From Paludibacteraceae bacterium (lineage in GTDB: Bacteria > Bacteroidota > Bacteroidia > Bacteroidales > Paludibacteraceae): DNA of 64,000 nucleotides. Under the pieces are notes generated by a model, which was not told the origin of the DNA, did no database searches, and saw only the letters and a program-made list of their open reading frames with translations. Location: positions 62,001-126,000 of the forward strand of contig JAKSNF010000002.1 in NCBI GenBank assembly GCA_024400115.1, in the 5' to 3' direction. The number at the start of each line of letters is the position of its first letter. Position 1 is the first letter of the stretch. This document shows, piece after piece, positions 38,020-48,286 of the stretch. The translations under genes and the position numbers were made by a program.

Positions 38020-41000
38020 ATGAAACACTTCAAGCTTTTTTTGCCTGTGTTTGTGATGATGATTTCCAATACTCTCTTTGCTCAAGCATTGACAGTTAGT
38101 GGTAAAGTCATCGATGCGAAGACACAGGAGCCTATTATCGGTGCAACCGTGGTTACAGTCTCTCAAGAAGGAACCATTACTGATTTTGACGGATTATTCT
38201 CAATATCCGCCACAGAAGGTGAGATGTTAACCATCTCTTATGTTGGCTACAAAGATGTTCAGGTTGCCGCAAAGTCTTCACTCACCATCTCGTTAGAGGA
38301 GGCTACCGAGGAATTAGAAGAATTGGTAGTAACGGGTTATACAACTCAGCGTAAAGTTGATTTGACTGGTGCAGTCAGCGTAGTGGATGTTGATGACCTC
38401 AAGAAACAAAACGAAAACAATCCCATGAAGGGACTGCAAGGGAAATTGCCGGGTGTAACGATTACCGCAGATGGTAATCCGTCAGGTGCAGCTACCGTTC
38501 GTATTCGTGGTATTGGCACACTCAACAACAATGATCCCTTGTATATAATAGATGGAGTGCCAACAAAATCTGGTATGCACGAGTTAAACGGCAATGACAT
38601 TGAAAACATTCAAGTGTTGAAAGACGCATCGTCGGCATCTATCTATGGTAGCCGTGCTGCAAATGGTGTTATTATCATCACCACCAAGCGTGGTAAGGAC
38701 GGTAAGGTTAACGTTGACTTCGATGCAAGTGTGAGTGTTAACCAACACACGAATCGCATGTCGGTACTCAATACTGAGCAGTTTGGTCAAGTAATGTGGC
38801 AAGCCTATGTTAATGACGGACAGAACCCGAATAGCAATAGTTTAGGCTATCACTACAATTGGGGTTACAATGCTCAAGGTATTCCAACGTTAAATTCTAT
38901 GTTTTTAGACAAATACCTTGATGCCGCCGGCACCACACCTGCGGCTGATACCGATTGGTTTGACGCTATCACACGTACAGGAGTGACGCAACAATATAAT
39001 TTAGCTGTTAGTCATGGTACAGAGAAAGGGCATAGTTTCTTCTCGTTGGGTTATTATAAGAATATGGGTGTTATTAAGGAAACGGATTTTGACCGTTTCA
39101 GTGGTCGTGTTAATAGTGATTATAAACTATTTAAGGGACGCGTAACCATCGGTGAAAATTTAACATTCAACCGTACCTCAGAGGTTCTTTCTCCTGCCGG
39201 TATTCTTGAAAACGCGTTACAATTCAACACTACGCTGCCGATTTATACCACCGATGGTCAGTTTGCAGGTCCTGTAGGAGGTTATGCAGACCGCGAAAAC
39301 CCTCTGGCACGTTTAGATAGGAACAAGGATAATCGCTATATCTACTGGCGTTTATTTGGTGACGCCTTCTTAGATATCGAATTATATAAAGGATTACACG
39401 TACGCACGACAGCAGGTATTGATTATGCTCAAAAACAACAACGAATATTCACCTACCCCATTACCGAAGGTACGGTAGCCACAACAACGAATGCCGTAGA
39501 AGCCAAACAAGAACATTGGATGAAATGGATGTGGAACGCGATAGCAACCTATAATTTCTCTGTAGGCAAGCATCGGGGAGACGCAATGATTGGTATAGAG
39601 TTAAACCGTGAGAATGATGTTTGGTTTTCAGGATATAAAGAGGATTATACGATTCTATCACCCAATTATATGTGGCCTGGTGCGGGTACGGGTACTGCAC
39701 AAGCATACGGTTCTGGAGAAGGGTATAGTTTATTGTCTTATTTTGGTAAATTCAACTACTCGTACGCGGATAGATATTTGTTTAGCGTAACCGTTCGTCG
39801 CGACGGCTCCAGCCGTTTTGGTAAGAACAATAAGTTTGCGACCTTCCCCGCATTCAGTTTAGGTTGGCGCATGAGCGAGGAGAGTTGGATGTCTCCTACT
39901 CGAAATGTTTTAGACAACTTAAAGATACGTGCTTCTTGGGGTCAAACAGGTAACCAAGAGATTTCCAACATTGCTCGATATACCATTTATCAAGCCAATT
40001 ATGGTGTTTCGGAAAATGGTGGACAAAGTTATGGTACCGGTTATGACATTGCCGGTACGAATGGCGGAATCATCTTACCTTCGGGCTTTATGCGTAGTCA
40101 GATTGGTAACGATGACTTACGTTGGGAGACAACGTCTCAAACCGATGCGGGTATTGATTTCGCAATGTTCAATAACCAATTCTATGGAAGTTTTGACTGG
40201 TTCTACAAAAAGACGAAAGATATTCTCGTTTACATGGCCGGTATCTCTGCTATGGGTGAAGGTGCTTATCAATGGATTAATGCCGGTGAGATGGAGAATA
40301 TGGGTGAGGAGTTATTGTTAGGTTATCGCGGAGAGAAAAGTGGCTTCAAATGGGACATCTCCGGCAACCTAAGTCACTACGACAACAAGATTACCAAACT
40401 TCCAGAAACGGTGGCTGCCAACGGCACTTATGGTGGTAATGGTGTTAAATCGGTCGTTGGGCATTCAATGGGGGCGCAAGTAGGCTATGTAGCAGATGGT
40501 ATTTTCACGTGTCAAGAAGACATTGATAATCATGCCAAACAGGACGGAGCAGGTATCGGTCGTATGCGCTGGAAAGATCTTAATAAAGATGGTGTTATTT
40601 CGGAAGCAGACCAAGATTGGATTTATAACCCAGTTCCTGCTATCTCCTATGGCTTAAACTTCGCTTTTGAATACAAAGGTTTTGATTTAACCCTCTTCTT
40701 TGCGGGAGTTCAAGGGGTGGATGTTATTACAGACCTCAAGAAAGAAACAGATTTATGGGCTGGTTTGAATATATCGAATTTGAATAAAGGAACTCGTCTG
40801 TTAGACGCTTGGAGTCCAAATAATCCCAATAGTACAATTCCTGCTTTGACGTTATCAGATAATAACAATGAGAAGCGTGTAAGTAGTTATTGGGTAGAAG
40901 ATGGTTCCTACTTTAAGCTGAAGAACTTGCAGTTAGGATATAACCTTCCTCAGTCTGCTTTGGATAAGATGCACATGCGTAGATGGCGTTTCTATGCCTC

Positions 41001-41118
41001 TTTACAAAATGTGTTTACTATCCATAGCAAATCCTTTACGGGTGTAGATCCTGAGAATCCAAACTTTGGCTACCCTATTCCTTTTACATTTACTTTTGGT
41101 ACGAATATTTCTTTCTAA
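38020..41118 (+). CDS. susC: SusC-family TonB-dependent outer-membrane transporter (fructan)
   Basis: The 1,032-residue protein has a signal peptide (MKHFKLFLPVFVMMISNTLFAQ), a carboxypeptidase-like CNA_B/CarboxypepD domain (about 25-100; GKVIDAKTQEPIIGATV), a TonB box region ELEELVVTGY, a plug (GSRAANGVIIITTKRG, about 210-225) and a C-terminal barrel ending FTFTFGTNISF. It imports oligosaccharides across the outer membrane with TonB energy, paired with the SusD lipoprotein 8 bp downstream. Substrate is inferred as fructan from GH32 enzymes and fructokinase in the same run. In B. theta the matching gene is BT1763. ATG 38020 gives the signal peptide; the longer frame does not. Confidence 0.93.
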   Translation: MKHFKLFLPVFVMMISNTLFAQALTVSGKVIDAKTQEPIIGATVVTVSQEGTITDFDGLFSISATEGEMLTISYVGYKDVQVAAKSSLTISLEEATEELEELVVTGYTTQRKVDLTGAVSVVDVDDLKKQNENNPMKGLQGKLPGVTITADGNPSGAATVRIRGIGTLNNNDPLYIIDGVPTKSGMHELNGNDIENIQVLKDASSASIYGSRAANGVIIITTKRGKDGKVNVDFDASVSVNQHTNRMSVLNTEQFGQVMWQAYVNDGQNPNSNSLGYHYNWGYNAQGIPTLNSMFLDKYLDAAGTTPAADTDWFDAITRTGVTQQYNLAVSHGTEKGHSFFSLGYYKNMGVIKETDFDRFSGRVNSDYKLFKGRVTIGENLTFNRTSEVLSPAGILENALQFNTTLPIYTTDGQFAGPVGGYADRENPLARLDRNKDNRYIYWRLFGDAFLDIELYKGLHVRTTAGIDYAQKQQRIFTYPITEGTVATTTNAVEAKQEHWMKWMWNAIATYNFSVGKHRGDAMIGIELNRENDVWFSGYKEDYTILSPNYMWPGAGTGTAQAYGSGEGYSLLSYFGKFNYSYADRYLFSVTVRRDGSSRFGKNNKFATFPAFSLGWRMSEESWMSPTRNVLDNLKIRASWGQTGNQEISNIARYTIYQANYGVSENGGQSYGTGYDIAGTNGGIILPSGFMRSQIGNDDLRWETTSQTDAGIDFAMFNNQFYGSFDWFYKKTKDILVYMAGISAMGEGAYQWINAGEMENMGEELLLGYRGEKSGFKWDISGNLSHYDNKITKLPETVAANGTYGGNGVKSVVGHSMGAQVGYVADGIFTCQEDIDNHAKQDGAGIGRMRWKDLNKDGVISEADQDWIYNPVPAISYGLNFAFEYKGFDLTLFFAGVQGVDVITDLKKETDLWAGLNISNLNKGTRLLDAWSPNNPNSTIPALTLSDNNNEKRVSSYWVEDGSYFKLKNLQLGYNLPQSALDKMHMRRWRFYASLQNVFTIHSKSFTGVDPENPNFGYPIPFTFTFGTNISF

Positions 41119-41126
41119 TTAAAACT

Positions 41127-42863
41127 ATGAAACACTATTCAAAATTAGCCGGAATGGCGATAATTCTTAGTTTGCTGCTCCTCGGCATTACTGCTTGCTC
41201 TTTTTTGGAGCAACAAGTTCCCCAAGGTATTTTATCTGACGAACAAGTAAAAGACCCTCAATATGTGGACAACCTTGTTGTTTCGGCATATGCTATCTAT
41301 ATGTCGGCAGAAGACATCAACTCCTCTTTCTCTATGTGGAACTTTGATGTTCGGTCTGACGATGCTTACAAAGGGGGTAACGGAACTTCTGACGGAGATG
41401 TGTTCCACCAATTGGAAGTGCAACAAGGTGTATTAACCACCAACTGGAATATCTCGGATATGTGGCAACGTTTGTATAATTGTTTATCTCGTGTGAATAC
41501 GGCAATTGCGTTGCTCAATCAAGTGGACGACTCTTATGAACTTAAGCAAGTTCGTTTGGGCGAAATGTATTTCTTACGGGCTTATGGTCATTTCTTGCTC
41601 AAACGTTTGTATAAGAACATTCCATTTGTTGTAAATGAGAACTTAACAACCGAGCAATATAACAACCTATCCAATACGGAATATAGCAACGATGCCGGTT
41701 GGCAGTTGATAATTGATGATCTTACTAAGGCTTTTAACTCATTGCCCGAACAGCAACCCGAAGTGGGACGTGCTACCAAAGGTGCCGCAGCTGCATTTTT
41801 GACAAAAGTATATTTGTATAAAGCGTATCACCAAGATGACCCCAACACGCATGAGGTGACTTCTATTTCAGAAGAAGACTTACAACAAGTAATCTACTAT
41901 TCCGATCCTCAATGGTACGCAAATTATGGTTTGGAACCCGATTATCATAATAACTTCCGTCCGGAACCCCAATATGAGAATGGTATAGAATCTATTTGGG
42001 CTATCCAATATTCGAAGAACGACGGAACGAAGTTCGGTAATATGAACTGGGGTTACGGACTGTGTGTTCCCAATGTCCCCGGAGTGACTGATGGCGGTTG
42101 CGACTTCTATAAACCAAGTCAAAATCTAGTCAATGCTTTCCGCACGGACAATAATGGTTTGCCCTTCTTGGACGATTTCAACAAGCAAGACTATAGCATT
42201 GCTAATGATTATGCAGACCCTCGGTTATTTTTAACCGTTGGTATTCCGGGGTGCCCATATGAGTTTCTACCTAATATGATTATGGCAAAGACATCCACTT
42301 GGAGTCGTTCCAATGGCCTTTATGGTTATTATGTTAGCCTCAAGCACAATGTAGATCCTTTTAGCGAATATATCATTAAAGGCTCATGGTGGGGCAATTC
42401 ACAGAATCGTATTGTCCTCCGTTATGCAGACGTATTGTTAGAGAGAGCGGAAGCATTTGCCCAATTGGATAAATCTGCAGATGCTATTGCGTTGGTCAAT
42501 CAAGTTCGAGAACGCGCAAAGCAGAGTGGAGCAAACGGTATAATCGCTAATTATCCTTCTACTTATGGTGTGAAATTTAATATTGGACTCTATAACGAAG
42601 CTTACAGCAAAGAACAGACCTTACAAATCGTCAAGATGGAACGCCGTCTGGAGATGGGAATGGAGTCTGAACGTTTCTTTGATCTCGTTCGCTGGGGCGA
42701 AGCCGAAACGGTATTAAATAAATACTATGCCGAAGAAACAAACGATTGCTCCATCTACTCGAATGCTCGCTTCCCTAAAAACAAGGGAGAGTATTTGCCT
42801 TTGCCATTTAGCCAGATAGCCGCATCCAATGGTCATTATACCCAAAATATCGGTGGCTGGTAA
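41127..42863 (+). CDS. susD: SusD/RagB-family surface lipoprotein (fructan binding)
   Basis: The 578-residue lipoprotein has a lipobox ending LLLGITAC (Cys 24). The N-terminal TPR-like part contains WQRLYNCLSRVNTAIALL and RLGEMYFLRAYGHFLLKRLY; the C-terminal RagB part contains RYADVLLERAEAFAQL and RRLEMGMESERFFDLVRWGEA. It forms the lid on SusC and captures the oligosaccharide. It belongs to the susC operon (8-bp gap). Confidence 0.93.
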   Translation: MKHYSKLAGMAIILSLLLLGITACSFLEQQVPQGILSDEQVKDPQYVDNLVVSAYAIYMSAEDINSSFSMWNFDVRSDDAYKGGNGTSDGDVFHQLEVQQGVLTTNWNISDMWQRLYNCLSRVNTAIALLNQVDDSYELKQVRLGEMYFLRAYGHFLLKRLYKNIPFVVNENLTTEQYNNLSNTEYSNDAGWQLIIDDLTKAFNSLPEQQPEVGRATKGAAAAFLTKVYLYKAYHQDDPNTHEVTSISEEDLQQVIYYSDPQWYANYGLEPDYHNNFRPEPQYENGIESIWAIQYSKNDGTKFGNMNWGYGLCVPNVPGVTDGGCDFYKPSQNLVNAFRTDNNGLPFLDDFNKQDYSIANDYADPRLFLTVGIPGCPYEFLPNMIMAKTSTWSRSNGLYGYYVSLKHNVDPFSEYIIKGSWWGNSQNRIVLRYADVLLERAEAFAQLDKSADAIALVNQVRERAKQSGANGIIANYPSTYGVKFNIGLYNEAYSKEQTLQIVKMERRLEMGMESERFFDLVRWGEAETVLNKYYAEETNDCSIYSNARFPKNKGEYLPLPFSQIAASNGHYTQNIGGW

Positions 42864-42895
42864 TCAATTGTATAACGTAAAAATATATTGGTTTT

Positions 42896-44293
42896 ATGAA
42901 AAACAAATATTGTATATCTATTCTAATCGCATTGGTTGGCTTGTGCGGGCTAACTAATTGCCAAAAAAGCACCTCTAATCTCAATTTAAGTGGAGACTGC
43001 TTAGTGGAGCAAATTTGCTTTGAGTCGTCGTATAACGGACATATTGACCTGCCGTCTCGCACGATCACGGTGGTATTACCGGAGAAACTCTCTCGAGATG
43101 ATCTGCAACTAACCAAACTCCAAATATCTGCGGGGGCGACAGCTAATTATAAAGAGGGAGACCATCTTTGTTTGCGCGAACCAAGAACCTTGCGTGTAAC
43201 CAACGGAAATGTACTTATTGATTGGACCATCATCGCTAAAAATGAAGAAGCGTTAATCAAGAGTTTCAAGATTAATGATGCATATACGGGTATCATCAAT
43301 TCCAAAAATAATACTATTTCCGTTTACGTTCCCGAGTCTGTCAATATAACCGCACTCGTACCAACGGTTACGCTCTCCGAAGGAGCAACCATATCGCCGG
43401 CTGTAGGTGTCGCAACGGACTTCACTAATCCTGTTACTTACAAAGTGGACAATAACTCTGCTCATAACACGTATGTTGTTACCGTTTACCAAATTGACAA
43501 ACCCGAAGCACTATACGTTGGCTTAGCAGAAACGTTTGACCAGTTAGGTCCCGAAGAATATACAGCTTGCCAGTGGATGCTTGCTAACATAGGCAATTCA
43601 CTCTATGTCTCTTGGGATGACCTCAAATCGGGAGCTGTAGATATTAGCGAATGTAAAGTGATGTGGTGGCACTTCCATCGCGATGGTGGTGTCGATGGTA
43701 AAGACGCTTGGGAACTCTATGGCGCGAAAGCAATGGAGAACTTACCACTTATTCAAGACTATGTATCTAAGGGTGGAAACCTCTTCTTAACCCGTTATGC
43801 TTGCTACTTGCCTGCATACCTTACACTCAATGGATTTGTTCCTAATCCGACCAATCCTCGTGTGCCGAACAATGGCTGGGGTGGAAAAGAAGACGAAGCA
43901 GAAACGACACAAGACGCTTGGAGTTTCTTCACTGATTCGACCTCACACCCGCTTTATCAAGGTCTGCAAAACGATGGTAACCCCAATAAGATTTATACCT
44001 GCGATGCCGGGTATCGTATTACCAACTCCACGATCCAATGGCATATCGGTACCGACTGGGGAGGTTATCCTTCGTGGGATTATTTCACCAAGAAAACGGG
44101 TGCTTGTGTCTTAGGTTATGGCGGCGATAATGCTATCACCGTTTGGGAATGGAAAGCAAGCACAACCAACGGCTGTGTACTCTGCATCGGCTCCGGTTGT
44201 TACGATTGGTATTCCATTGACGAGATATATACCGGATATCATGTGAATATCGAGATTATGACTAAAAATGCGTTTAACTATCTAATGAAATAA
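42896..44293 (+). CDS. Surface glycan-binding lipoprotein (DUF4960-type, BT1761-like)
   Basis: The 465-residue lipoprotein (lipobox GLTNC, Cys 22) has two N-terminal Ig-like domains of the DUF5018 kind (about 35-200; SFKINDAYTGIINSKNNTISVYVP) and a C-terminal DUF4960-like domain (about 205-465) rich in Trp (MWWHFHRDGG, VWEWKAS). Its place after susD matches the surface levan-binding protein BT1761 of B. theta. It probably holds polymer at the cell surface. No catalytic residues were identified. Confidence 0.75.
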   Translation: MKNKYCISILIALVGLCGLTNCQKSTSNLNLSGDCLVEQICFESSYNGHIDLPSRTITVVLPEKLSRDDLQLTKLQISAGATANYKEGDHLCLREPRTLRVTNGNVLIDWTIIAKNEEALIKSFKINDAYTGIINSKNNTISVYVPESVNITALVPTVTLSEGATISPAVGVATDFTNPVTYKVDNNSAHNTYVVTVYQIDKPEALYVGLAETFDQLGPEEYTACQWMLANIGNSLYVSWDDLKSGAVDISECKVMWWHFHRDGGVDGKDAWELYGAKAMENLPLIQDYVSKGGNLFLTRYACYLPAYLTLNGFVPNPTNPRVPNNGWGGKEDEAETTQDAWSFFTDSTSHPLYQGLQNDGNPNKIYTCDAGYRITNSTIQWHIGTDWGGYPSWDYFTKKTGACVLGYGGDNAITVWEWKASTTNGCVLCIGSGCYDWYSIDEIYTGYHVNIEIMTKNAFNYLMK

Positions 44294-44299
44294 TAAACT

Positions 44300-45901
44300 A
44301 TGAAACACACAGTTAGTATTATGACGATCTCCCTTCTTTTCTTCTTAGTTGGGTGCACGTCAAAAAACGATGCCGTCCAACCCAAAGATTGGGATAACAC
44401 AACTTATCTAATCTCATCTAACGATGAACAATCGTGCCAAACCTATTATAAACCCTATTGTGGATATATAGGAGATGTTATGCCGATGTACGATATTAAA
44501 ACACAATCTTTTAAAATCTACTATCTGCAAGACTATCGTCCCAATCCGGCGGGTACTTATCACCCTATTTGGGGATTGAGTTACACTACAGATCAAGGGT
44601 ATATTAATGATGGCGAGATTATTCCTTGTGGCGGGCTACAAGAACAAGATGCCGCTATTGGTACAGGAAGTTGCTTTTGGTGCGAACAACAGCAAAAATA
44701 CTATTTCTTCTATACGGGAAATAAGTATTTCCCTTCTGCCGAAGATAATGGACAAGCCGTTCAGTATGCGACATCAACGGATGGTAAGACTTGGATAAAA
44801 AACTCTGTTTTTGTTCTGCGAGGAGATGATTATGGATATAGCAATAACGATTTCCGTGATCCGTTTGTCTTTCAAGATGATGATAACCTTTATCACATGA
44901 TTGTTAGCACCACTACCGGCAAAGGAACTTTAGCCGAATTCACCTCTACTGACTTGCAAACATGGACCCATAAAGGCGCATTCATGACGATGATGTGGGA
45001 CCGCTTCTACGAGTGCCCCGATGTGTTCAAAATGGGCGATTGGTGGTACCTCGTATATTCCGAGCAACATAAAGCTATTCGTAAAGTGCAATACTTCAAA
45101 GGCCGTACTTTAGAAGAACTCAAAGCTTGTACGGCTAATGATGCCGGTAAGTGGCCGGATGATCACGAAGGTTATCTTGATAGTAGAGGCTTTTATGCGG
45201 GAAAGACCGCTTCCGATGGCCAAAACCGTTATATCTGGGGTTGGTGTCCTACGCGTAAAGGCAATGATAACATAGCCACCGGTTCTGATAAAGAAGAACC
45301 CGAATGGGCAGGGTCGTTAATTATGCATCGTGTTATTCAACACGAAGACGGTTCTCTATCGCTTGGTAAGGTACCTGCTATTGACGCTAAATATACTACC
45401 GTTGTTCCTCTAAAAGTCATGCGTATTCAAGGTGAGGCTGCGGCAAAGGACCAATATACGCTATCCGGCGAATCAAACATCCTCTTTAATCGGTTAGGAC
45501 GACATAATCATTTGCACATGGTGGTTACGACGGCGGGCGCAGAAGACAATTTCGGTATATCTCTCTGCCGTGGCACATCAATGGTATCAAACGCGGACTC
45601 AAGTGTTTATTATACCATTGTTGTAAACCCAGAAAATGCAACGCAACGTAAAATCAATTTTGAACAACGCGGAGAAGGTGGTATCGGTTTTGTCGGGTAT
45701 ATAGATGGCTATACCTTTGCCACCCCACAAGACAATACCTATTCTATTGATCTCTATACCGACAACTCTGTATGTGTGATGTATATCAACGATAATGTGT
45801 GCTGGACAAACCGTATTCATGGCATTCAAAAGAACTGTTGGTCGCTTGATTGCCTATCGGGAAGTATCACCGTTACCGATGTGTCCGTAACACAGTATTA
45901 A
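44300..45901 (+). CDS. GH32-like five-bladed propeller lipoprotein (DUF4975-type)
   Basis: The 533-residue lipoprotein (FFLVGCTS, Cys 19) contains the GH32/43-type propeller with GDVMPMYD (candidate nucleophile Asp, about residue 61), FRDPFVF (the RDP transition-state motif, about 192-198) and YECPDVF (the EC acid/base motif, about 233-239). A C-terminal beta-sandwich (about 370-533) is present. All three catalytic positions seem present although the first motif differs from the usual WMNDPNG. Likely a surface fructan-cleaving enzyme or a binding relative; the change at motif A lowers certainty on substrate. Confidence 0.75.
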   Translation: MKHTVSIMTISLLFFLVGCTSKNDAVQPKDWDNTTYLISSNDEQSCQTYYKPYCGYIGDVMPMYDIKTQSFKIYYLQDYRPNPAGTYHPIWGLSYTTDQGYINDGEIIPCGGLQEQDAAIGTGSCFWCEQQQKYYFFYTGNKYFPSAEDNGQAVQYATSTDGKTWIKNSVFVLRGDDYGYSNNDFRDPFVFQDDDNLYHMIVSTTTGKGTLAEFTSTDLQTWTHKGAFMTMMWDRFYECPDVFKMGDWWYLVYSEQHKAIRKVQYFKGRTLEELKACTANDAGKWPDDHEGYLDSRGFYAGKTASDGQNRYIWGWCPTRKGNDNIATGSDKEEPEWAGSLIMHRVIQHEDGSLSLGKVPAIDAKYTTVVPLKVMRIQGEAAAKDQYTLSGESNILFNRLGRHNHLHMVVTTAGAEDNFGISLCRGTSMVSNADSSVYYTIVVNPENATQRKINFEQRGEGGIGFVGYIDGYTFATPQDNTYSIDLYTDNSVCVMYINDNVCWTNRIHGIQKNCWSLDCLSGSITVTDVSVTQY

Positions 45902-45934
45902 CTTTTTTTATTAATCATTTAATTTTTAAGTTTT

Positions 45935-46831
45935 ATGAAAAACAATTTTCGTTTTTTGTTCGCTATTGCAGCTCTGGCTTCTGCAATGAGCGTGTCCGCA
46001 ACCTCTATTTGGTCCGGTTCTCAAGATGTACATTGGGACAACACCATTATGCTTGAGAAAGGTAAATTTGCTTCTGCTCTACCCGGTAACAAAATCACGG
46101 TTACCCTTTCGGTAAATGATGGCACAAATGATGCTATTGAGTTCAAGGCCAATGGTCAAAAACTGCCGGGTACCCGTTTCAGCCTTTGCCAAGACTGGTG
46201 GGAGACCTATGATCTTTTCATGACCCAAGACATGATTGATTCTTGCAAAGTCTATGGTATGGAAATCTGTGGTGATAACTTCACCGTTACCAATATTGAC
46301 CTTTCCGAAGGTAAAGCCGCTAGCATGAAAGAAGGTAAGGTTATTTGGACCGGTTATTTCTGGGTAGATTCTTGGAGCACCCTCGAAGTGTTTAGAGAGG
46401 CTCTTGATGCAGTGAAAGACTGGGATAAGTACAAATCGATGCGTTTCTATAGTGAGTGCCCCACCACGGACAACCTCATTTTCTTACTTGCTGATTGGAG
46501 TGAAGCCGGTGTGATTGCAAAATCAGAGCCTGTTACGGATTCGATAGCGGGTAATCCTTTTAAACGTCATGAAGGTTATGCTGAATTAGACCTTACCAAA
46601 GTGAATCCTTTGGCTATCATTGATCAAGTTACTTCTGACCGCCTGATGATTCAAATGGATAAGCAAGGTTCATCAGCTTTCAACTTCACCGATGTTGTTT
46701 TGCTTGAAAGTGCTGTAGAAGCTCTGCCCAAAGTAGCTACGAAAGCTGCTGCAAAGAAAACCTTTGAGAATGGTAATATCGTTATTTATCAAAACGGTAT
46801 CCGCCACAATATCTTAGGAACTCAATTCTAA
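45935..46831 (+). CDS. Unknown secreted protein of the fructan locus with two related beta domains
   Basis: The 298-residue protein has a signal peptide (FRFLFAIAALASAMSVSA). Two related modules follow: one starting SIWSGSQDVHWDN (about 23-125), the other starting VIWTGYFWVDSW (about 143-260). Each ends with a similar strand (FTVTNIDLSEG; FNFTDVVLLESA). The tail, NIVIYQNGIRHNILGTQF, matches tails of the large secreted proteins. It lies between two GH32-type genes, so fructan binding is a reasonable guess, but I do not recognise the family. It is followed by a strong hairpin (46840-46866) that may reduce downstream transcription. Confidence 0.7.
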   Translation: MKNNFRFLFAIAALASAMSVSATSIWSGSQDVHWDNTIMLEKGKFASALPGNKITVTLSVNDGTNDAIEFKANGQKLPGTRFSLCQDWWETYDLFMTQDMIDSCKVYGMEICGDNFTVTNIDLSEGKAASMKEGKVIWTGYFWVDSWSTLEVFREALDAVKDWDKYKSMRFYSECPTTDNLIFLLADWSEAGVIAKSEPVTDSIAGNPFKRHEGYAELDLTKVNPLAIIDQVTSDRLMIQMDKQGSSAFNFTDVVLLESAVEALPKVATKAAAKKTFENGNIVIYQNGIRHNILGTQF

Positions 46832-46839
46832 CTATTTAG

Positions 46840-46866
46840 CTTAAGGCGGCTGATTACCGCCTTAAG
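46840..46866 (+). terminator. Intra-operon hairpin (terminator or attenuator)
   Basis: CTTAAGGCGG (46840-46849) and CCGCCTTAAG (46857-46866) form a perfect 10-bp stem followed by TTTCT. It lies between the unknown secreted protein and the GH32 gene. Confidence 0.65.
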
Positions 46867-46891
46867 TTTCTATTGCAAACTTATACAGACC

Positions 46892-48283
46892 ATGAAAAAA
46901 ACAATTCTATCATTACTTTGCTGCTCGCTGTTAGTGGCATGCACAGAGACTTATCGTCCTGCCTATCACCACACCCCTGAACGCAATTGGATGAACGACC
47001 CCAATGGCATGTTCTATGACGATGTTAATCAAGTATGGCATCTCTATTTTCAGCATAACCCCTATGCCACCGTTTGGGGACATATGACGTGGGCACACTC
47101 CACTTCTACCGACCTTATTCATTGGACAACTCAGCCCAATGCTATCATGCCCGACTCATTAGGAACCATCTTCTCCGGCTCTGCCGTCATAGATAAGTAT
47201 AATACGGCAGGTTTTGGCGAGAATGCGGTTGTTGCCATGTTTACCTATTCGGAAAAAGTGGGACAAATACAAGCCATCGCTTACTCTAACGATGGCGGCT
47301 ATACCTTCACTAAATACGAAGGCAACCCCGTTCTAACAGCTGATATCAAAGATTTCCGTGACCCTAAAGTATTCTGGAACGAAGCCACCAGTCAATGGAA
47401 TATGGTTCTTGCTGCGGGACAAGAAGTGCGTTTTTACAGCAGTTCCAACCTCAAAGAATGGACCTACCTCAGTTCCTTTGGCGAAGGATTGGGTTGTCAC
47501 GGCGGAGTGTGGGAGTGTCCCGACTTAATGCTCTTACCCGTTCGTGGAACCGAAGAACAGAAATGGGTACTGATTGTCAATATCAACCCGGGTGGGCCGT
47601 TTGGAGGTTCGGCAACACAGTATTTCGTGGGCGATTGGGATGGTCAGACATTCACCACCGACCAAACGAACACCCAATGGATGGATTACGGTAAAGACCA
47701 TTATGCTACCGTCTCTTTCCATAATGCTCCGAATAACCGTCACGTCGTCCTCGCATGGATGAGTAACTGGCAATATGCAGACCGTGTACCTACCAAGCAC
47801 TTCCGTTCGGCTAATTCGATAGCACGCGATATTGACCTCTATGTAGATGCTAATAACCAATACCGCATAGGTGTTCGTCCCGCTCCCGAGATGGAGGCTA
47901 TGTCCACCCAACCGACGCAGGCATTAGCCCCTTTGGCAAAGATAGAAGTGAACGTCATTCGCGGAACCGAACCCGCTTCCATCACGCTATCTAACGACAA
48001 GGGCGAACAAGTGGTGATGACCTATGATTTTGAGCGCAATACATTCACCATGGATAGAACAGCTTCGGGGCTGGTAGAGTTTGCACGCGAGTTCCCGTGT
48101 GTGACGAGTGTAGAGTTGGAGAATAAAAGCGAGTATCAAGTGACTCTTTATCTCGACCGCTGCTCCATTGAGGCTTTTGACGGACAAGGACTTTGGTCCA
48201 TGACAAACCTCGTCTTCCCTACCAAACCCTATAACCAAGTGCAAACCCAAGGGTGTGAAGCTAAACTGTATAAAATCAATTAA
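46892..48283 (+). CDS. GH32 fructan hydrolase (levanase/exo-fructosidase type) lipoprotein
   Basis: The 463-residue lipoprotein (lipobox SLLVAC, Cys 17) carries all three GH32 motifs: NWMNDPNGMFY (nucleophile Asp, about residue 33), FRDPKVFW (about 155-162) and WECPDL (acid/base Glu, about 210). A C-terminal beta-sandwich (about 330-463) ends the protein, with LYLDRCSIEAF. It releases fructose from beta-fructans or sucrose. Together with the importer and fructokinase just downstream it forms the catabolic core. Confidence 0.92.
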   Translation: MKKTILSLLCCSLLVACTETYRPAYHHTPERNWMNDPNGMFYDDVNQVWHLYFQHNPYATVWGHMTWAHSTSTDLIHWTTQPNAIMPDSLGTIFSGSAVIDKYNTAGFGENAVVAMFTYSEKVGQIQAIAYSNDGGYTFTKYEGNPVLTADIKDFRDPKVFWNEATSQWNMVLAAGQEVRFYSSSNLKEWTYLSSFGEGLGCHGGVWECPDLMLLPVRGTEEQKWVLIVNINPGGPFGGSATQYFVGDWDGQTFTTDQTNTQWMDYGKDHYATVSFHNAPNNRHVVLAWMSNWQYADRVPTKHFRSANSIARDIDLYVDANNQYRIGVRPAPEMEAMSTQPTQALAPLAKIEVNVIRGTEPASITLSNDKGEQVVMTYDFERNTFTMDRTASGLVEFAREFPCVTSVELENKSEYQVTLYLDRCSIEAFDGQGLWSMTNLVFPTKPYNQVQTQGCEAKLYKIN

Positions 48284-48286
48284 TAT

